The notes beneath the pieces are model-generated. The model did not search any database and had not been told where the DNA came from. It saw nothing but the letters and a program-made list of their open reading frames with translations. A stretch of DNA of 64,000 nucleotides, from the NCBI RefSeq assembly GCF_015350975.1, contig NZ_JADKRX010000004.1, positions 186,001 through 250,000 of the forward strand, in the 5' to 3' direction. This DNA is from Curtobacterium sp. VKM Ac-1395 (GTDB lineage: Bacteria; Actinomycetota; Actinomycetes; Actinomycetales; Microbacteriaceae). Shown in pieces: positions 60,984-64,000 of this stretch. The translations under genes and the position numbers were made by a program. Position 1 is the first letter of the stretch; each line of letters begins with the position of its first letter.

Positions 60984-61826
60984 ATGGACCGTCCCGAACT
61001 CGCCGACTTCCTCCGCCGTCGCCGGGAACTCCTGCGCCCGGAGGACGTCGGGCTGGGCGCAGGGGCCCGTCGGCGCACGCCCGGGCTCCGCCGGGAGGAA
61101 GTGGCCGCCCTCGCGGGGATGTCGGCCGACTACTACACGCGCCTCGAACAGCAGCGGGGTCCGCAGCCGTCCGAGCAGATGGTCGTCGCGATCGCCCGCG
61201 CGCTCCGGTGCAGCCTCGACGAGCGCGACCACCTCCTCCGGCTCGCGGGTCACAACGCCCCGGTCCGCGTCCGCCGGTCGGACCACGTCGACCCGGCCAT
61301 CCTCCGCGTGCTCGACCGACTCGAGGACACCCCGGCCATCGTCGTCAGCGACCTCGGTGAGACCCTCGTGGAGAACCGGCTCGGTGCCGCGCTCCTCGGC
61401 AGCACCGTGGGCCTGACGGGCAACGAGCGCTACCAACCGTGGCGCTGGTTCATGACCGACACCGAACCCGCCCGGTACGTGCCGGAGCAGCACGAGCGGC
61501 TGGCCAGGGCCCAGGTCGCCGCGCTCCGTGCCGCCGTCGGAGCAGCAGGCCCCGGCGACCGTCGGGCAGCGGCGCTCGTCGCCGACCTCGACGCGCAGAG
61601 CGAGGCGTTCCGTGACCTCTGGGCCCTGCACGAGGTGGCCAGCCGGTGGGAGGACCACAAGACCTTCGTGCACCCGGAACTCGGGCGGATCACCGTGGAC
61701 TGCCAGGTGCTGCACACGTCGAACCAGGCGCAGGCGCTCCTGCTCTTCACGGCACCCGCCGGCAGCGAGGACGCCCAGAAGCTCGAACTGCTGGGCGTCG
61801 TCGGCGAGCAGGTCTTCACCGAGTAG
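60984..61826 (+). CDS. XRE regulator with MmyB-like ligand domain
   Basis: 280 residues. XRE helix-turn-helix (RTPGLRREEVAALAGMSADYYTRLEQQRGPQPSEQMV near 30) followed by a PAS-like MmyB ligand domain (LVENRLGAALLG, NERYQPWRWFMTDT, LHEVASRWEDHKTFVHPELGRITVDCQVLH). The family is associated with divergently encoded oxidoreductases, here the SDR at 60144. CAGACT lies 7 bases before ATG. Confidence 0.92.
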   Translation: MDRPELADFLRRRRELLRPEDVGLGAGARRRTPGLRREEVAALAGMSADYYTRLEQQRGPQPSEQMVVAIARALRCSLDERDHLLRLAGHNAPVRVRRSDHVDPAILRVLDRLEDTPAIVVSDLGETLVENRLGAALLGSTVGLTGNERYQPWRWFMTDTEPARYVPEQHERLARAQVAALRAAVGAAGPGDRRAAALVADLDAQSEAFRDLWALHEVASRWEDHKTFVHPELGRITVDCQVLHTSNQAQALLLFTAPAGSEDAQKLELLGVVGEQVFTE

Positions 61827-61878
61827 CACCGCGTCACACACCTGGCACCCGCCGACCGACCGTGCCTAGGGTGGACGC

Positions 61879-62907
61879 GTGAGCACTCCGCGCGTGTACG
61901 TCATCCACGAGAACCCCGAGTGGTTCCCGCCGCTCGCCGCCGCCTTCGAGGCCGAAGGCGTCCCGATCGAGGAGATCCTCCTGACCGAGGGGCAGATCGA
62001 CCTCGGTGCTGAGCCCGAACCCGGCGTGTACTGGTCGAGGATGTCGGCGAGCTCGCACACCCGCGGGCACGAGCACAGCAAGGAGTACACCCGGGCGGTG
62101 CTCGGCTGGCTCGAACGTGCCGGCCGTCAGGTCGTCGGCGGCAGCCACGTGCTCGAACTCGAGGTCTCGAAGGTCGCCCAGCACGGGCTCCTGCAGCAGG
62201 CCGGCTTCGACGTCCCGCGCACCACCGCCGTGTTCGGCACGACGACCCTGAAGCAGGCGGCCCGGACCTTCACCGACGGCCAGGACGTCCCCTTCATCAC
62301 GAAGCACAACCAGGGCGGCAAGGGCCTGGGTGTCCGTCGCTTCGACTCGCTCGCCGAGTTCGACGCGTACGTCGACAGCCCCGAGTTCGAGGCCCCCGTC
62401 GACGGCATCACCCTGCTGCAGGAGTTCCTGACGGCCCGCGAGCCCTTCATCACCCGCCTCGAGTTCGTCGGCGGCGAGTTCGTCTACGCCGTCCGCGTCG
62501 ACACGAGCGCCGGCAGCTTCGAGCTCTGCCCAGCCGACGCCTGCGAGGTGCCACAGATCATCGCGGGAGCCGTCTGCGACGTCCCCGGCACCGAGACCGC
62601 GGGCGCCCCGCCGGCCTTCAGCGTCCGCACCGAGGTCACAGCCACGCACCCCCTGGTCCAGCAGCTCCGCACGTTCCTGGCCGACCAGCGCATCACGATC
62701 GCGGGCGTCGAGTTCATGGAGACGACCGACGGCCGCACGGTCGTCTACGACATCAACACGAACACGAACTACAACCCCGCCGTCGAGGAGTCGGCGCCGG
62801 CCTCCGGCCCGCGCTCCATCGCCCGGTACCTCGGCGGCCTGTTGGACGCCGCGCCCGGAACCGGCACAGCCGCGACCGCACCTGCGGGCGCACTGGCGCA
62901 CGTCTGA
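61879..62907 (+). CDS. ATP-grasp ligase, glutamate-ligase-like
   Basis: 342 residues. VYVIHENPEWFPPLAAAFEAEGVPIEE at the N-terminus, ELEVSKVAQHGLLQQAGFDVPRTTAVF near 92, FITKHNQGGKGLGVRRFDS near 140 (ATP lysine and glycine loop), VEFMETTDGRTVVYDINTNTNYNP near 275 (metal-binding acid and Asn) give an RimK/D-Ala-ligase-like ATP-grasp enzyme. Substrate unknown. TAGGGT (61867-61872) is 6 bases before GTG 61879. Lies 89 bp before the luciferase-like gene on the same strand. Confidence 0.83.
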   Translation: MSTPRVYVIHENPEWFPPLAAAFEAEGVPIEEILLTEGQIDLGAEPEPGVYWSRMSASSHTRGHEHSKEYTRAVLGWLERAGRQVVGGSHVLELEVSKVAQHGLLQQAGFDVPRTTAVFGTTTLKQAARTFTDGQDVPFITKHNQGGKGLGVRRFDSLAEFDAYVDSPEFEAPVDGITLLQEFLTAREPFITRLEFVGGEFVYAVRVDTSAGSFELCPADACEVPQIIAGAVCDVPGTETAGAPPAFSVRTEVTATHPLVQQLRTFLADQRITIAGVEFMETTDGRTVVYDINTNTNYNPAVEESAPASGPRSIARYLGGLLDAAPGTGTAATAPAGALAHV

Positions 62908-62920
62908 CCTGACCACCCAC

Positions 62921-62965
62921 CGGACGGGAGGCCCGGCTCGCCACCGGCACCGAGCCTCCCGTCCG
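62921..62965. repeat. Palindromic repeat family C, copy 5
   Basis: CGGACGGGAGGC (62921-62932) and GCCTCCCGTCCG (62954-62965), perfect, separated by 21 bases. Between the ATP-grasp gene and the luciferase-like gene. Confidence 0.88.
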
Positions 62966-62996
62966 TCTCCGCTCACCACCTGAGGAACCCACCACC

Positions 62997-64000
62997 GTGC
63001 GATTCGGATACTGGACCCCGCTCTTCGGCGGCTGGCTGCGCAACGTCGACGACGAGCAGATGCCGGTCACCTTCGACTACGTCAAGCGCCTGGCGCAGCG
63101 CGCTGAGCGGATCGGCTTCGACCTGACGCTCGTGCCGGAGCTGAACCTCAACGACATCAAGGGCGTTGCGGCGCCGAGCCTGGAGGCCTGGGCGCTCGCG
63201 GCGGCGATCGCCGCGACCACCGACCGACTCGAGATCATGGCGGCGATGCGGCCCGGCTACCACCTGCCGGCCGTGACGGCGAAGCAGGCGGCGACGATCG
63301 ACGACATCTCCGGCGGACGCTTCACCTTCAACGTGGTGAGCGCCTGGTGGGCCGAGGAAGCCCGGCAGTACGGCGGAATCTTCTCCGAGCACGACGACCG
63401 CTACAAGCGCACCGCCGAGTTCGTCGAGGTCATGAAGGGGATGTGGCGGGAGACGCCGTACTCGTTCCACGGCGAGTACTACGACGTCGAGAACGCCCAC
63501 CTCGAGCCGAAGCCGCGCATCACCCCGCGCATCTACGCCGGCGGCGAGAGCGAGGCCGGCAAGGCGAGCATCACGCACTACGCGGACGCCTACGTCACCC
63601 ACGGCGGCACGGTCGAGGAGCTCCGGACGAAGATCGCCGAGATGCGCCGTCGTCGTGAGGACGCCGGGCTGCCGCCGTTCGAGGCGTTCGGCATGGCCGC
63701 GTACGCGATCGTCCGCGAGACCGAGGACGAGGCCCAGGCCGAGCTGGCGCGGATCACCGACGTGCAGCACGGCAAGGCCTACGAGTCCTACCAGGACTTC
63801 ATCTCGAAGTCGCAGCTCGAGCACGTGCCCTCGCTCGAGGACTACTCCGTGTCGAACCGGGGGCTGCGACCGCAGTTCGTCGGCACGCCGGAGCAGGTCG
63901 CCGCGCGGATCCGCGAGTACGAGGAGGCGGGCGTCGACACGCTGCTGCTGCAGTTCTCCCCGCAGCTCGAGGAGATGGAGCGGTTCGGCGAGCAGGTCAT
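62997..64000 (+). CDS. LLM-class flavin-dependent monooxygenase (C-terminus beyond window)
   Basis: 334 residues visible. RFGYWTPLFGGWLRN, RLEIMAAMRPGYHLPAVTAKQAATIDDISGGRFTFNVVSAWWAEEARQYGG near 79-125 and RIYAGGESEAGKASI near 178 match bacterial luciferase-like monooxygenases of the alkanesulfonate/dimethylsulfone group (SsuD/SfnG-like). Uses FMNH2 and O2 on a sulfur or carbon substrate. GTG 62997 is preceded by TGAGGAA. The end of the gene is not in the window. Confidence 0.9.
   Translation, partial: MRFGYWTPLFGGWLRNVDDEQMPVTFDYVKRLAQRAERIGFDLTLVPELNLNDIKGVAAPSLEAWALAAAIAATTDRLEIMAAMRPGYHLPAVTAKQAATIDDISGGRFTFNVVSAWWAEEARQYGGIFSEHDDRYKRTAEFVEVMKGMWRETPYSFHGEYYDVENAHLEPKPRITPRIYAGGESEAGKASITHYADAYVTHGGTVEELRTKIAEMRRRREDAGLPPFEAFGMAAYAIVRETEDEAQAELARITDVQHGKAYESYQDFISKSQLEHVPSLEDYSVSNRGLRPQFVGTPEQVAARIREYEEAGVDTLLLQFSPQLEEMERFGEQV

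Overview
This window is a high-GC chromosomal segment from an actinobacterium, most likely a Microbacteriaceae member close to Curtobacterium. That placement is inference from GC-rich codon use, small families typical of that group, and many genes that start directly behind a -10 hexamer. Nothing in it looks like a phage, plasmid or complete insertion sequence, and no rRNA, tRNA or CRISPR array was seen.

Layout. 1-680: ohrR-ohr peroxide-resistance pair (ohr cut by the window edge). 776-6062: five-gene mevalonate operon (mevalonate kinase, diphosphomevalonate decarboxylase, phosphomevalonate kinase, HMG-CoA reductase, HMG-CoA synthase), every junction overlapping, with no IPP isomerase. 6121-8727: HELGH peptidase-like protein, multi-pass membrane protein, membrane-anchored hydrolase. 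9677-17055: an unusually long glutamate-synthase-like protein overlapping a diflavin (CysJ-like) reductase, the most unusual metabolic unit here. 17382-23256: fructosamine kinase, a LysR/EamA-transporter divergent pair, a DUF4383-type membrane protein, an HTH/zeta-toxin pair and small proteins. 23446-27318: secreted, cell-wall-anchored family 31 glycosidase with a LacI-type operator. 27499-33963: TetR/hydrolase unit, UbiA prenyltransferase, FAD monooxygenase/acyltransferase pair, TetR/SDR divergent pair. 34394-41508: type II NADH dehydrogenase and single-gene enzymes. 41526-49853: HrpA helicase, DUF255 thioredoxin-fold protein, kinase-like P-loop protein, epimerase, sulfurtransferase. 50152-52519: MFS exporter with divergent TetR. 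52899-58913: protein mannosyltransferase divergent from rsmI, then the housekeeping operon metG-tatD-rsmA. 58949-64000: membrane proteins, SDR/XRE pair, ATP-grasp ligase and a partial luciferase-like monooxygenase.

The spaces between genes are rich in structure. I can distinguish four dispersed repeat families (called A, B, C and D here) plus three separate arrays of 14-bp tandem repeats. They cluster at 33955-34370 and 52523-52852. Several regulator/target pairs carry obvious palindromic operators (28948, 32955, 51764, 19462). About twenty genes have a TANNNT-like hexamer 6-7 bases before the start codon, indicating widespread leaderless transcription.
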